Below are positions 1 to 9,673 of a stretch of DNA of 51,946 nt, one piece after another; position 1 is the stretch's first letter, and the number at the start of each line of letters is the position of its first letter. A program made the translations under genes and the position numbers. Source of the stretch: Scatosoma sp045127595 (GTDB lineage: Bacteria; Bacillota; Clostridia; Christensenellales; Borkfalkiaceae); NCBI GenBank assembly GCA_045127595.1, contig JBGVQS010000010.1, positions 1 through 51,946 of the forward strand, read 5' to 3'. The notes below the pieces were generated by a model, which was not told the origin of the DNA, ran no database searches, and saw only the letters and a list, made by a program, of their open reading frames with translations.

Positions 1-145
1 CCCTCGCGCGTGTTATGTTTATTTCTTCTGTTAAACCTTCTTCTACTGGGTTAGTTCTTTCACGCGCCATGGTGACGCGTACCACGTACCACCTATTGGG
101 TGCAATGCGCCCTTGTGAGTAAAATAAAGAAATTTTAAGAGCATC

Positions 146-212
146 AGGCTGTAAAGTACAGGGTTTGGAGATTTTCCTCCCCGCGCCCCGCGCCTTTACA
201 GCCTTTTTCGTT
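146..212 (+). terminator. Long hairpin with T-run, rightward terminator candidate
   Basis: AGGCTGTAAAG at 146-156 pairs perfectly with CTTTACAGCCT at 194-204, followed by TTTTTCGTT on the plus strand. The 37-base loop holds a second small hairpin (GGAG/CTCC, 167-180) and a GC-rich run. The T-run fits rightward transcription entering from left of the window and meeting the leftward surface-protein gene. Bases 1-120 have one open plus-strand frame running in from the left edge and ending at TAA near 120, but its translation is not recognisable. Nothing else is seen in 1-270. Confidence 0.5.
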
Positions 213-270
213 ATACTCTTACTTCAATTTTGCGCTTTTTCCAACGCAACCTTTTTCTGCCTTATTATCC

Positions 271-3200
271 TTAAATCACACCGCGCTTTTTAAGAATAAT
301 AACTACTACGCCGCCAATCAATACAAGACAGCCTGCAACAATCCCGACAACTGCCCAAGGGCTTGTACCCTTCGCAATTTCAAAGGAATACACACTTACG
401 TTTCCGCAAGCGTCCGTAACGGTAATCTCATACCTGCCTGCTCCCTTTAACGTTTCGCCAAGCGTATATTCCACAATCTTTCCGTCTTTTTTAACAACGA
501 TTTCCGCCGTTTCGGAAAGGTCGGAAAGACTGACTCCGCCCTTGATTTTACCGCCGTTTTCCGCCCCGTTCAACACGAGCGTGGGAGCCGTCTTATCAAT
601 CGTGAAGCTTGCTTTCGCGCAGTTGCCTGCAAGGTCAACCGCCGTGATGAGATACTCACCTTCCGCCGTCAATTCTTCACCTTCGGTATAAGCAATTTCT
701 TCGCCGTTCAAAAGTATGGTAAGCGTTGCTTTTTCTTCTGATACCGCAATCGAAACGTTGCCGTTCGTCCCGCCCTTGTCTTCCACGCCGTTAAGCGTAA
801 TTACAGGCAAGATCGAATCCACCGTTACCGTGAAGGAATACGTTTCGCCGTCAACAACCACACCAACCTCGTAAACGCCGTCTTCAAACAATTCAAGAGT
901 TCCATAATTCAATCTCTTATCCTCACCGTTTACAAGCACTTTTTCAAACCCCGGCACGTCGTCGAAATTATGCGTAAATTCGCGCACAATCGGGGCTACA
1001 ATCGCGAAGTTTCTGCTTTCCGTATTACCGAGCATATCCGTAATAATAAGCGAATATTCGCCGATTTCCGTGATGGCATTACCAAGCGTATATTCTACCG
1101 CTTCACCGTCTTTTGTCAAGAGAACTTCTACCTTCTCGTTTGCCGTAATTACTACGCTGTTCGCCAAGCCTTTTTCGTTGATATCAATACTCCAATCCAC
1201 GGTTGTGTCAATGATAAACGTCACCGCCGTTTCATTTGACGCCCTATCCCTTACAACAATGCGGTATTTGCCGTTTTCTCCAACGTTAGTGCCTACCATG
1301 TACGCGCCGAGTAATCTTTCGTCCTTGTAAATCACTGCTATTTCATCGTCCGCGAAATGCGCTTTCACACCCGTGTTCGCGTATTCGCCCGTCTTAATAC
1401 CTTCCAAGATAACAACAGGGGCAACCGTGTCAATTACGAAATTATACGTCTTGCTATACCCGTCGTAATTCGAGAAGGTCAACGCATACGCGCCGTCCGC
1501 CGTCAGCATTCCCCCTGATTGATAATCCATTGCAATACCGTCTTTCGTAAGGCTTACCAACGCATCGTCCGTCCAAGTAAACACTACTTCTTGGTTCGTG
1601 TACCCACCGTCTTCTACGCCTGTAAGCACACCTTCGGGGATAGGTTGCTCATACGCAATCGTTTGCGCAACCGCGTCAATCCCCGTACGGAATTCATCCA
1701 TTACCGTCACCTTATAAATACCGCTTGTGCAGAAAGAATATTTAAGATTCTCCGCAGTAATCGCCTTGCCGTAATCGTCTTGCGTTAATTCCAACCACGT
1801 TTCGCCGTCCGTGCTTTTTGCAATCCCGATATACGTGATATGCGACACCTTATCCGCGCTCTTTTCTACCGTAATTTCAAACGTTTTCTTTTCTGCATTC
1901 TCCGTCGGCGTAATCGTAGGCGCGTTCATGGATACCACGAACTTAAACTCTTTCGTTTCGCCAAAATGATTTACTGCCATAGCCGAATAAATACCGCTTT
2001 CTTCAATCGTACACGTGTCGCCCATATCAAAATACCCGACTTCGTCGCCATTCTCATAGTAGACCACGAACATCGCAAGCTCGTCCCCTTCAAACGGCAC
2101 GGAAATCGTCACCCTATCCCTAAAATAGTACGTTCTATCATATTCCGCTTTCGTCGGGGAGTTATCACCAAGCGCGTATTGAAGGGTAGGCGCGGAGTTC
2201 AAAATATAAATCTCATACTCCACACTCCCGCCGTACCCATCTTCAATAAGCAAGGTATGCGCACCAGGCTTCGTAATCGTTAATTCCGTATAACTAACGC
2301 CGTCTAAGTTATAAATCAAGCCTTCGCGAAGCTCTACGGCCGTACTGACAATTTTATTCTGTCCGATATATGCGTCCAAGTTAATGTCCATACACTCCGC
2401 AGGTTCTTTCTCCCAATAATAGTACGCTTTTACGTTCTCATTTGCATATTTTCTGCAAACTTCATTCAATCTTTCCTCCGTAAAATACGCCACCTTTATA
2501 TTGGGGTTGTCTTCGCTCTTATATAAATAATACGTCCCGTTTTTCGCGTTCACGCTATCCTTCGTATCCATAGGAATACCCTGATCCCAAGTTTCCGTGT
2601 TCCAGCTCTTGAACTCGCATAAAGCCCTTTGATTGCTCATGGCATTGCTCAGCGCCGTTTCGTATTGATTACAAGAATAGGTTTCGTTCGTGAAAATATT
2701 TGTATATTCCCAATACACTTTTTGCAAAGTTATGGTCGGAACGTCTATTCTGCCGCCCTTGAAACTCGTCGTCCATTCGTTCCCTGCCGCATCATACACC
2801 ACAACTTTGTACTCTTTACCTTCCAACGTGTAAATAACCGAGTCAAATTCATAATTATAGCCGTTGATGGTAATTCTCGTCACAGGCGCATTCTCATCGG
2901 GATTCCATTTGAGCCAGGACAATTGATAATTATACCAGCTCTCCCCGCCGTTCACCCTCGAAATCATACCCACTGTAGGTTCTCTATCGATGATAATGAC
3001 GTTTCTCGCCGTTTGCGTACCCGCTGCATTTTCTGCATAGAACTCATACCTGCCTTCCGCATAAAACTCAGTTCCCGATACGTAAGCCGTAAAGCTCGTT
3101 GTGCCGGGCTTTTTTACAAAGCAAGTGGAATCGCTGACAAATTTAATGTACTGACCATTCGTATAGCTACCGTTTGCAATCGGTTTCCCGTCTACGTATA

Positions 3201-4746
3201 ATTGCGCCGTGGGAATACTTCTGTTTATCGTAACAACGCTTGTTTTACTGCGATTCCCCGCATCGTCTACACTATAAAATTCGTATTTCCCTTCCGCGGT
3301 CAATTTCGTAAACTCCTCATATTCCACAAACGAAGCCGCGCCGGGCTTTTTGACGTAGCAAATCAAATCCTTCGCATACACGTCCAAAGCTTCATAATAA
3401 ATATATGCCGCACTCGTCACCGTATCGTCCTCCAGGAGAGCGTCACCTGTGTAAATGAAACCCGCAGGCGGGGTTTTATCAAGAGTGATTTCATGCGTTG
3501 TCGTGGTTACATTTCCCGCCTTATCAACCGCCTTAAAAAAATACGTTCCGTCCTCTGTTATTTGGCTATCGTTTGTATAAAGCGTAAACGCCAGCCCGCC
3601 AGGCTTTAACACGTAAACTTTATCAATCCCCGAACCCGAATCCGACGCCTTGTATTTTACGTAATCTTTGTTCGTAACCGAACCGCTCCCTCTTGCACTC
3701 ACCGAATCAAACACCGCGCCGATAGGTCTTGTCGTATCGTAATACACGCGGTATTCGTCCGATACGTTCCCTGCAGTATCTACCGCTCGGAAATAATACC
3801 AACCTTCCGTCCCATAAACCGCCGTGTTCGTGGGATACCTTTCCCACGACGTTGCGCCAGGCTTTTTATATTCCATATAATCAATACTCGCGCCGTCCGT
3901 TGCGGAGTAGATAAACCACTCGTTCGTCGCCCCGCCGTTGGGGATAACGTCACCGCTTTGGTTTTCTACCATACCGACAGGGGGAACCGTATCAATATAC
4001 CGCGAAACAATCGTGCTTTGATTCCCCACGGCATCTACGGCAAAAAAGTACCAATACCCATTGTTTTCATCCGTCGCAGGAACGGTATAGCTTTCGCCGT
4101 TATATCTCGAAAACGTCGTTTCCGTACCCCGTCTGTACTTGATATGCCCAAAATTCGTATCGGTTGCCGAATATCTCACGTCTTTATTCGAGTAAAAACT
4201 TCCCGATCCCGTCGGCGCGCTTATCGTATAAATCGGATCGGTCACGTCCACTTCAAACGAATACTCATAAGTGTAGGCATAAATCAGCAAAGGCGCCTTT
4301 TTATGCCTGCATTCATACCGTAAGGTATAATCACCGCTTGCAAGCGCACCAAAATTCGTCGTAAAGTTCGAGTTCCCCGAAACGTCAACGGATTCATACA
4401 ATGCATCGCCCTTATAAAGCGCAAAGCTTATATGATCGTAAACGTCGTTTGCCACTACGTTAAAATAATAATTTGAATAATTCGAGATATAACCGTTATA
4501 AATGGTTTCCGTCCCGCTGCTTCGGGGCGCACGCATATATACATCGAAAAAATCAGGACTGCCCGCCGTGCGCGTACCGTCACTGCAGGTCGTTACTCCA
4601 TAGGTTAAACCGTGAGACGAAGTGGATACCGTGTCCGCACTCGCCGTCTTTGTTTTAGTATTCAACCCGTACATGCCTGCCCCTAACGCCATCAAAGACA
4701 ACGCCAAGCCTGCCGTTCCAAGAATAAATTTATTCTTTCTTTTCAT
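271..4746 (-). CDS. Large Ig-repeat surface protein with signal peptide and C-terminal membrane anchor
   Basis: 1491 residues. A Sec signal peptide covers residues 1 to about 37 (positive start, hydrophobic core, ASA cleavage site). It is followed by some fifteen beta-rich Ig-like units of roughly 65-90 residues. The units carry recurring phrases such as KKPG-x-x-SF and GxYxFxAxDxAGN, typical of bacterial Ig-like domains of extracellular adhesins. A single transmembrane helix (about 1463-1484) and a KKRG tail close the protein; there is no LPXTG sortase motif. A ribosome binding site AAGGAGA precedes the ATG. It is the last visible gene of the leftward ICE operon, separated from it by a terminator hairpin. 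A role in mating-pair contact or host adhesion is inferred from layout only. Confidence 0.8.
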   Translation of the reverse strand: MKRKNKFILGTAGLALSLMALGAGMYGLNTKTKTASADTVSTSSHGLTYGVTTCSDGTRTAGSPDFFDVYMRAPRSSGTETIYNGYISNYSNYYFNVVANDVYDHISFALYKGDALYESVDVSGNSNFTTNFGALASGDYTLRYECRHKKAPLLIYAYTYEYSFEVDVTDPIYTISAPTGSGSFYSNKDVRYSATDTNFGHIKYRRGTETTFSRYNGESYTVPATDENNGYWYFFAVDAVGNQSTIVSRYIDTVPPVGMVENQSGDVIPNGGATNEWFIYSATDGASIDYMEYKKPGATSWERYPTNTAVYGTEGWYYFRAVDTAGNVSDEYRVYYDTTRPIGAVFDSVSARGSGSVTNKDYVKYKASDSGSGIDKVYVLKPGGLAFTLYTNDSQITEDGTYFFKAVDKAGNVTTTTHEITLDKTPPAGFIYTGDALLEDDTVTSAAYIYYEALDVYAKDLICYVKKPGAASFVEYEEFTKLTAEGKYEFYSVDDAGNRSKTSVVTINRSIPTAQLYVDGKPIANGSYTNGQYIKFVSDSTCFVKKPGTTSFTAYVSGTEFYAEGRYEFYAENAAGTQTARNVIIIDREPTVGMISRVNGGESWYNYQLSWLKWNPDENAPVTRITINGYNYEFDSVIYTLEGKEYKVVVYDAAGNEWTTSFKGGRIDVPTITLQKVYWEYTNIFTNETYSCNQYETALSNAMSNQRALCEFKSWNTETWDQGIPMDTKDSVNAKNGTYYLYKSEDNPNIKVAYFTEERLNEVCRKYANENVKAYYYWEKEPAECMDINLDAYIGQNKIVSTAVELREGLIYNLDGVSYTELTITKPGAHTLLIEDGYGGSVEYEIYILNSAPTLQYALGDNSPTKAEYDRTYYFRDRVTISVPFEGDELAMFVVYYENGDEVGYFDMGDTCTIEESGIYSAMAVNHFGETKEFKFVVSMNAPTITPTENAEKKTFEITVEKSADKVSHITYIGIAKSTDGETWLELTQDDYGKAITAENLKYSFCTSGIYKVTVMDEFRTGIDAVAQTIAYEQPIPEGVLTGVEDGGYTNQEVVFTWTDDALVSLTKDGIAMDYQSGGMLTADGAYALTFSNYDGYSKTYNFVIDTVAPVVILEGIKTGEYANTGVKAHFADDEIAVIYKDERLLGAYMVGTNVGENGKYRIVVRDRASNETAVTFIIDTTVDWSIDINEKGLANSVVITANEKVEVLLTKDGEAVEYTLGNAITEIGEYSLIITDMLGNTESRNFAIVAPIVREFTHNFDDVPGFEKVLVNGEDKRLNYGTLELFEDGVYEVGVVVDGETYSFTVTVDSILPVITLNGVEDKGGTNGNVSIAVSEEKATLTILLNGEEIAYTEGEELTAEGEYLITAVDLAGNCAKASFTIDKTAPTLVLNGAENGGKIKGGVSLSDLSETAEIVVKKDGKIVEYTLGETLKGAGRYEITVTDACGNVSVYSFEIAKGTSPWAVVGIVAGCLVLIGGVVVIILKKRGVI

Positions 4747-4784
4747 GTTTTATTTTTCTTCTCCTTATTTCTTATTTTTTATAA

Positions 4785-4820
4785 AAACACCGCTCGCCTT
4801 TTTACGGACAAGCGGTGTTT
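4785..4820. terminator. Bidirectional terminator between HTH gene and surface-protein gene
   Basis: AAACACCGCT (4785-4794) pairs with AGCGGTGTTT (4811-4820). A-rich and T-rich runs flank both sides, so it can end transcription either way. Its right arm overlaps the stop codon of the HTH gene. Only 38 bases separate it from the start of the surface-protein gene. Confidence 0.75.
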
Positions 4821-5085
4821 ATTCTTTTTTAATCGTATAACACAAACTGCTTTTCCCGCCGTTCGCGCGGTATCGCTGCCGTGTCGTTACTAATTTCACT
4901 TCTCTTAAATCCTTCAAAGCCCTGCGTATGGTGGACCTCGACAGTTTAAGCTCGCTCGCCATCTTATTGAGAGACGGCCAGCATTCCCCGTTTTCATTAG
5001 CGCGGTCTTCAAGGTATAAATATACCGCAATCGCGCGGTGAGGCAATTCGCGGTCTTGATACAGAAAATCATGTCTTCCCACCAA
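4819..5085 (-). CDS. Small winged-helix/HTH DNA-binding protein
   Basis: 88 residues. The segment from about residue 33 to 70 (WPSLNKMASELKLSRSTIRR) is a clear helix-turn-helix of the kind used by GntR-like and replication-initiator winged helices, where a recognition helix follows an SRSTIRRAL motif. The frame opens at TTG (5085) or the next codon GTG, overlapping the end of the VirD4 gene by 17 bases; no ATG is in frame nearby. Small HTH genes commonly follow the coupling-protein gene in Clostridia ICEs. It probably regulates transfer or cargo genes; its target is unknown. Confidence 0.7.
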   Translation of the reverse strand: MVGRHDFLYQDRELPHRAIAVYLYLEDRANENGECWPSLNKMASELKLSRSTIRRALKDLREVKLVTTRQRYRANGGKSSLCYTIKKE

Positions 5086-7015
5086 TATCCGCCTTTACTT
5101 CTGAAAATGGTATTTGCCGCTTGCTTTCAGCTTCAGAAATACGCAGTTTCCCGCCGTTTTTTCCTTTCGGGTTACGCTGAGGCTCGTGCATTTGGCTTTC
5201 CGTCTGTACCATTGCCGATATCCCACCGCCTTTTTTGCCTGCCGCAGTCGGATCGGCGAACTCTTCGGGGTGATATTTCCAAAGAATTGCAAACTCCAAC
5301 TCGCTCATGCTGGCGTACTTGACCTTTCTATCCGCGTTTTCTTCTACGCTATAAGGATGTTTTTCGTCGAACTCAATCCCCCAATCAAAGAACAGCTTGA
5401 GCTTCACCCTCATCGGGTGCGCGCCCGTCTTCATTACCACAAAATGTCCTTTCGGCATTGCTTTGAGTTCATCCGCCGTCATCAGCGGGCGTTCTATCAT
5501 CTGTAAGCTTTGCGAGGGATCGTTCTTCCCCCTGCTCACGCTCCCAGATAACACCGTCCTGCTCCCCAACGCCTTCGACAACACTTCCGCAGACGTACTG
5601 TTCGGAGCAAACCCGCCGAATATAGTTAGCTGTGTGTTATCCACGATAATCTCCGCGCCTTCCTTGCCGTAGTTCTTTTCAAGCTGTGAGAAGGACTGGA
5701 TAATCGGCACGATTTGCAACCGTCTTGAACGGGATGCCGAGAATATCATTTCCGCATCCTGTATCTTTGGAAGCGTACCGTACTCGTCGCAGAAGAAAAT
5801 ACACCGATTCTTGAGTTTCCCGCCCATCTCATCTGCTACTGCAAGGATTTCTCGATACAGCTGTTGAATGACAAGCGAAATCATAAAGAAGGTGTTGGGG
5901 TTTTCTTCGGGCATGATAATAAAGATTGCCGACTTCTCCGAGCAGAACTTCTCCGCGTCAATCTCCGTATCAAAGCATAATAATTGCTCCAACTCGGAAT
6001 CCAAGAACGCGTTCAACCTCGAAAGTGCCGTACTCATTACGCTTGCCATGCTCTGTTCCGAAGTATTCAGCGCCGAGCCTGCAAACCATTTCGCTTTGTG
6101 GTCGTTCGGGAGCTTATCCATTAATTTTTGGAACTGGTTCTTGCCCTTCGTTTCAGACGGCGCAAGCAGTTCTTGTATCAATTTAAAAACCGATACGATA
6201 TGCTGTTGCTCTGGCTCGCAAAACTCCGCTACAAGCAAAATCGTTGCAGTAAGAATACCTTCTGCCGCATCATAGAAGTATGCGTTCTGCCCGAAGGACG
6301 CCGCGTCCATGCCCGATAAAATAATCGTCTTGGATATAATCTTCGCATATTTTTCTGCTTTGGCTTTATATACGAGCTTGTTCGGATTTTCCTCGTACAA
6401 GCGCATATATTTATTCACCAAATGCAACAAATTATTGCCATTCGAGCGCGTCGGGTTTCTCAAATCAATAACGGAAACGTTATAGCCGTAGTCCTGCGCG
6501 ATTCTGCCATAATTTCTCATGACGTCGCCTTTCGTATCCGTTGTCAAAAAAGAAATTCCGCTTGCGCATGCATACTCGATACAAGGGTACAACCAGTACG
6601 CGGTTTTACCAACGCCTGCCACGCCGATCATAAGTGCATGTACGTCGCCTGTATCCACCATTGCAACCGTCTTATCCTTCCTGCCCTTGCAACCGACCAC
6701 AATCCCTTGCGGGAGCGGTTCTTCCTCGATAATCGCAGGCTTTTTGCTAAATAGTTTTTTCTTCTTCAACACGGACATGGTAGGCTGTTTCCCGTCCTTT
6801 GCCTGCTTTCGCCACTTGCTCGGCGTGAACGGTACGTGCCGATAAATTTTCTTAATTTCCGAACGCGTCGCCCATCTCGCCGTACCGTGCTGACCGTCCC
6901 CGACCGTCTTACTTTTGATATGATTAAGGTTATAGATATACGCCAAAAGCGGTATCAATGCCAGTACCGCCAGCATCACCGCGCCTATCACGATTAGCTT
7001 TGCTGTACCGGACAT
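5069..7015 (-). CDS. virD4: VirD4/TraG-type conjugal coupling protein
   Basis: 648 residues. The type IV coupling ATPase brings the relaxase-DNA complex to the mating channel at the membrane. One N-terminal transmembrane segment lies at about residues 5-28, followed by the family motif GTARWATRSEI (44-54). The Walker A loop GVAGVGKT is at 131-138 and Walker B (CIFFCDEYGTLPK) near residue 400. The C-terminal part has the TraG features GFAPNSTSAEVLSKALGSRT. Ribosome binding site AAGGAGG lies 8 bases before ATG. Its start overlaps the end of the TOPRIM gene. Length is normal for Gram-positive VirD4 proteins. Confidence 0.95.
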   Translation of the reverse strand: MSGTAKLIVIGAVMLAVLALIPLLAYIYNLNHIKSKTVGDGQHGTARWATRSEIKKIYRHVPFTPSKWRKQAKDGKQPTMSVLKKKKLFSKKPAIIEEEPLPQGIVVGCKGRKDKTVAMVDTGDVHALMIGVAGVGKTAYWLYPCIEYACASGISFLTTDTKGDVMRNYGRIAQDYGYNVSVIDLRNPTRSNGNNLLHLVNKYMRLYEENPNKLVYKAKAEKYAKIISKTIILSGMDAASFGQNAYFYDAAEGILTATILLVAEFCEPEQQHIVSVFKLIQELLAPSETKGKNQFQKLMDKLPNDHKAKWFAGSALNTSEQSMASVMSTALSRLNAFLDSELEQLLCFDTEIDAEKFCSEKSAIFIIMPEENPNTFFMISLVIQQLYREILAVADEMGGKLKNRCIFFCDEYGTLPKIQDAEMIFSASRSRRLQIVPIIQSFSQLEKNYGKEGAEIIVDNTQLTIFGGFAPNSTSAEVLSKALGSRTVLSGSVSRGKNDPSQSLQMIERPLMTADELKAMPKGHFVVMKTGAHPMRVKLKLFFDWGIEFDEKHPYSVEENADRKVKYASMSELEFAILWKYHPEEFADPTAAGKKGGGISAMVQTESQMHEPQRNPKGKNGGKLRISEAESKRQIPFSEVKADIGGKT

Positions 7016-7947
7016 AGTTCTGCCTCCTTATCTTCCGTTTCTACACTTTCTTCCGTCTGCTGTTCAGGTTCGGAATGTGTCAAATCTTCATTCCAATCCT
7101 TGCGCGTGGGGAGCAGGATTTTGCTTGGAATCCCTTTCTCGAATAATTTATCCGCGATACGCGCGTCGTATTTTCTCCCTACTTCATCGTTATCCAAGCA
7201 AAGATATACTTTCTTGATATTCGGATTGTCCGTAAGCATTTGGTCGAGTACCTTATCCCCTACGCCGCAACACGCCGCATACGAGTGCTGTTCCCAACCG
7301 TCCTTGTTCATAGAGATGTACGAGAGCATATCTATCGGCGCTTCGAACAAATATAATTTATCGCTCGTGCCGTACCAATGGAAACTATACGCGGGATCGC
7401 TGTTTGGAACGTTCCCCCGATAGGTCGAACTATTCCCCGTTCCCCTTACGCTCGCATGCCGTATCTTGCCTTCCTTGTCCTCGCCAACGAATACCGCGTT
7501 ATGGTAATCCGCCGACTCGTATATCAAGCCTTTTTTCGCAAATGCCACTACCACGTCCTTATCCAAGTTCCGTTTCGTAAGCAAATACGCATACACCCTG
7601 CGCATACTGTCGTTGCGTTCGGGTGCGGTAAGCGGACCGTCTTTCTTCGGCTTTTGCATTGGCTTTGCCTGCTTGACTTCGCCTGCGCTTCCGCCTAATA
7701 AAAACTCCATTGCGCCCTTGAAATCTTTATCGTAAAACTCTTGCACGAACTTGATCGCATTCCCGCCCTTGCCTTCGTAATGGTTATACCATTGACTGCC
7801 GCGTATGGTTATCCGATCCGCACCATGCCGCCATTCATATTCCGAACCGACTGCCTTGAGTTCTTCGCCCTGCCGTCTTAACAGGTCCACGATATCCGTT
7901 TCCGCGGCTTTCGTTATTTCTTGATCGCTATATTTTTTATAAGCCAT
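6994..7947 (-). CDS. DUF3991/TOPRIM primase-like protein
   Basis: 317 residues. The N-terminal half (about 1-100) resembles the CHC2/DUF3991 region of mobile-element primases, with the phrase WYNHYEGKGGNAIKFVQEF. The second half is a TOPRIM fold with the acidic loop LFEAPIDMLSYIS and the DxD strand VYLCLDNDEVGRKYD. Such proteins are thought to prime or process the single strand during ICE transfer or replication. It sits between the relaxase and VirD4 genes in one operon, with ribosome binding site AGGAGG just before ATG. The C-terminus (EPEQQTEESVETEDKEAE) is an acidic, probably disordered tail like those of other cargo proteins here. Confidence 0.85.
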   Translation of the reverse strand: MAYKKYSDQEITKAAETDIVDLLRRQGEELKAVGSEYEWRHGADRITIRGSQWYNHYEGKGGNAIKFVQEFYDKDFKGAMEFLLGGSAGEVKQAKPMQKPKKDGPLTAPERNDSMRRVYAYLLTKRNLDKDVVVAFAKKGLIYESADYHNAVFVGEDKEGKIRHASVRGTGNSSTYRGNVPNSDPAYSFHWYGTSDKLYLFEAPIDMLSYISMNKDGWEQHSYAACCGVGDKVLDQMLTDNPNIKKVYLCLDNDEVGRKYDARIADKLFEKGIPSKILLPTRKDWNEDLTHSEPEQQTEESVETEDKEAELCPVQQS

Positions 7948-7961
7948 GTTTCCTCCTGTTT

Positions 7962-9263
7962 TTATTCTTGTTTCAAACCTTGCGCTTTCTTCTTTTCGTC
8001 TATCATCCGACGCAGTTTTTTATCCGCCGAGTTGTGCTTTCGGCTATAATAATCGTCCAAGCGATTTTGTACCGCTCGCGCCAAATGATGAAACAACCTC
8101 ACCACCGCAGGTGCCGCTGACGGCGGTGTATAACTCGATTTATTTTTCTTGTCTGGGTACAAATAGTGAAACGCCTCTTTCACTACCGCGTTGCGTATGC
8201 TTTTGAATTCTTCGTTCTGCGAAAGCGGTACTCGGTTCGCGGGCGAGTCCTGATACGTGCCGACGATCTCATCCTTTTCTTGATACCAAAGCTTGTACAA
8301 CTCTTGCAGGCGTTCGTCCTTGGCAAGCTCCTCCACGATGCCGTCCACAAGGTTTTTCGCATCCTTTGGAAGATACCCGTACACGCGCTTGCCTTTGTAG
8401 TCCTTCAGCTTTTCCGCGAGCGCTTTCAAGAGCTGCTCCGCTCTTTCGTTTTCATATCCGCCTGCCTTGATTTTTTCCACGAGTTCAGCCGCTTTCTTCT
8501 TGCCTTCCTCGCGGAGTTCATCTCGTACCTGCGTCTGTTCAACGAATACATGGTATAGGTCTTGCTTGAAAATCTCGTTCGCAAAACTGGATTTCAAGTT
8601 CTCCAAGCCCTTCCTTGTCATATACGGTTCTTTGCCTTTCGAGTACGCAATCATATGCACGTGCGGATGACTTCCCTCGTTATGAAACGCCGCGTACCAC
8701 TCCAAGTCTTCTGGCGGGATTCGCATTTGCTTTGCCAGCGTTATCGACTGACTTCGCAATAAATCTTTCCACGCCTTCGCGTTGTCGTAGCCAAGCTTCG
8801 CCGCGTCTTCCCTGCGCAGAGATAATATCATCGTCCACACCAAGCCGTCGTGCGTTGCAACGTCGTCCGCGACCTTGGCTAAATCTATCGGCTTATCCTT
8901 TGCAGAAAACAAACCGTGCTTGCCTTCCTTTTCAACCCTCGGCCGCATGGCAATGTACTTCACGTAGTTTTCTTTCTTGCCGATTCTATCCACGTTCTCG
9001 TCTATCGCTTTCGTAATAAACTGCGACGCGGTGTACCGATTTTTATTCTGCTCGTATTCTTGGTACTCGAAGCTGTCCTTTGCGTCAGGAAAATCAGTAA
9101 CGAGTTCGTTTATCATTTTCTCTTGCTCTTTCGTGACAGATTTAAATTTCCAAGACTCGTCGCACTTCTCTACGCCCTCACGCGTGGCAATATATTTTAC
9201 CGTGTTCCTGCTATGCTGCTTCCCCGATTTCAGATATCGCCACTTCAAAATGAACCGCGCCAT
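7962..9263 (-). CDS. MobP3-type relaxase
   Basis: 433 residues. The relaxase nicks oriT and pilots the strand through the mating channel. The metal-binding motif HPHVHMIAY is at about residues 203-211, preceded by EWYAAFHNEGS. KYIATREGVE near the N-terminus fits the catalytic-tyrosine region of the MobP group. The basic, helical C-terminal half is typical. The start codon overlaps the stop of the upstream RHH gene, so the two are translationally coupled. The likely oriT lies just upstream of that gene. Confidence 0.88.
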   Translation of the reverse strand: MARFILKWRYLKSGKQHSRNTVKYIATREGVEKCDESWKFKSVTKEQEKMINELVTDFPDAKDSFEYQEYEQNKNRYTASQFITKAIDENVDRIGKKENYVKYIAMRPRVEKEGKHGLFSAKDKPIDLAKVADDVATHDGLVWTMILSLRREDAAKLGYDNAKAWKDLLRSQSITLAKQMRIPPEDLEWYAAFHNEGSHPHVHMIAYSKGKEPYMTRKGLENLKSSFANEIFKQDLYHVFVEQTQVRDELREEGKKKAAELVEKIKAGGYENERAEQLLKALAEKLKDYKGKRVYGYLPKDAKNLVDGIVEELAKDERLQELYKLWYQEKDEIVGTYQDSPANRVPLSQNEEFKSIRNAVVKEAFHYLYPDKKNKSSYTPPSAAPAVVRLFHHLARAVQNRLDDYYSRKHNSADKKLRRMIDEKKKAQGLKQE

Positions 9264-9673
9264 CAGTCTTCACCTTGGAACTTCACCGCATCCGCAAACG
9301 ACAGCGCGCCGTTTACTTTTTTACATTCCAGCACACACATTGCTCTTAGGCGCGAGAGCGATTCTTCTTGCACGTCGTTCGTCGCCGCTACCACGTGCGT
9401 CATCATCGCTTGCTCTACCGCCATCTTAAACAATAGCTTTGCCATGCGCGTTTCCAAACTATTCAGCGCGCCTTTCACCGTAGCGACTACCATCTCAGGG
9501 AAATACTCGTCGTACTTTTCCGCCGTGATATATCCACAGTAAAAATCAATCGCCTTTTCAATAAATTCCGAGCGCGTGCGCTGACCGTCTTTTTGATACA
9601 ATTCATCTACTCGCTTGAGTGTTTCAGGTCTTACCCAAAGCGAGAATTTTTCTTTACCCTTCGGTATTGGCAT
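9263..9673 (-). CDS. Ribbon-helix-helix relaxosome accessory protein (MobC-like)
   Basis: 136 residues. The N-terminus (KEKFSLWVRPETLKRVDELY...RTRSEFIEKAIDFY) has the beta-strand plus two-helix layout of ribbon-helix-helix DNA-binding dimers. The C-terminal part is helical. The gene is coupled to the relaxase and lies directly beside the putative oriT, as expected for an accessory protein that binds oriT and may repress its own operon. Strong ribosome binding site (CGGAGGG) before ATG. Confidence 0.8.
   Translation of the reverse strand: MPIPKGKEKFSLWVRPETLKRVDELYQKDGQRTRSEFIEKAIDFYCGYITAEKYDEYFPEMVVATVKGALNSLETRMAKLLFKMAVEQAMMTHVVAATNDVQEESLSRLRAMCVLECKKVNGALSFADAVKFQGED

Noticed and set aside
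1..120. Open plus-strand frame entering from the left edge
   Set aside because: Only about 39 residues, no recognisable family and no compositional support; kept as a note only.
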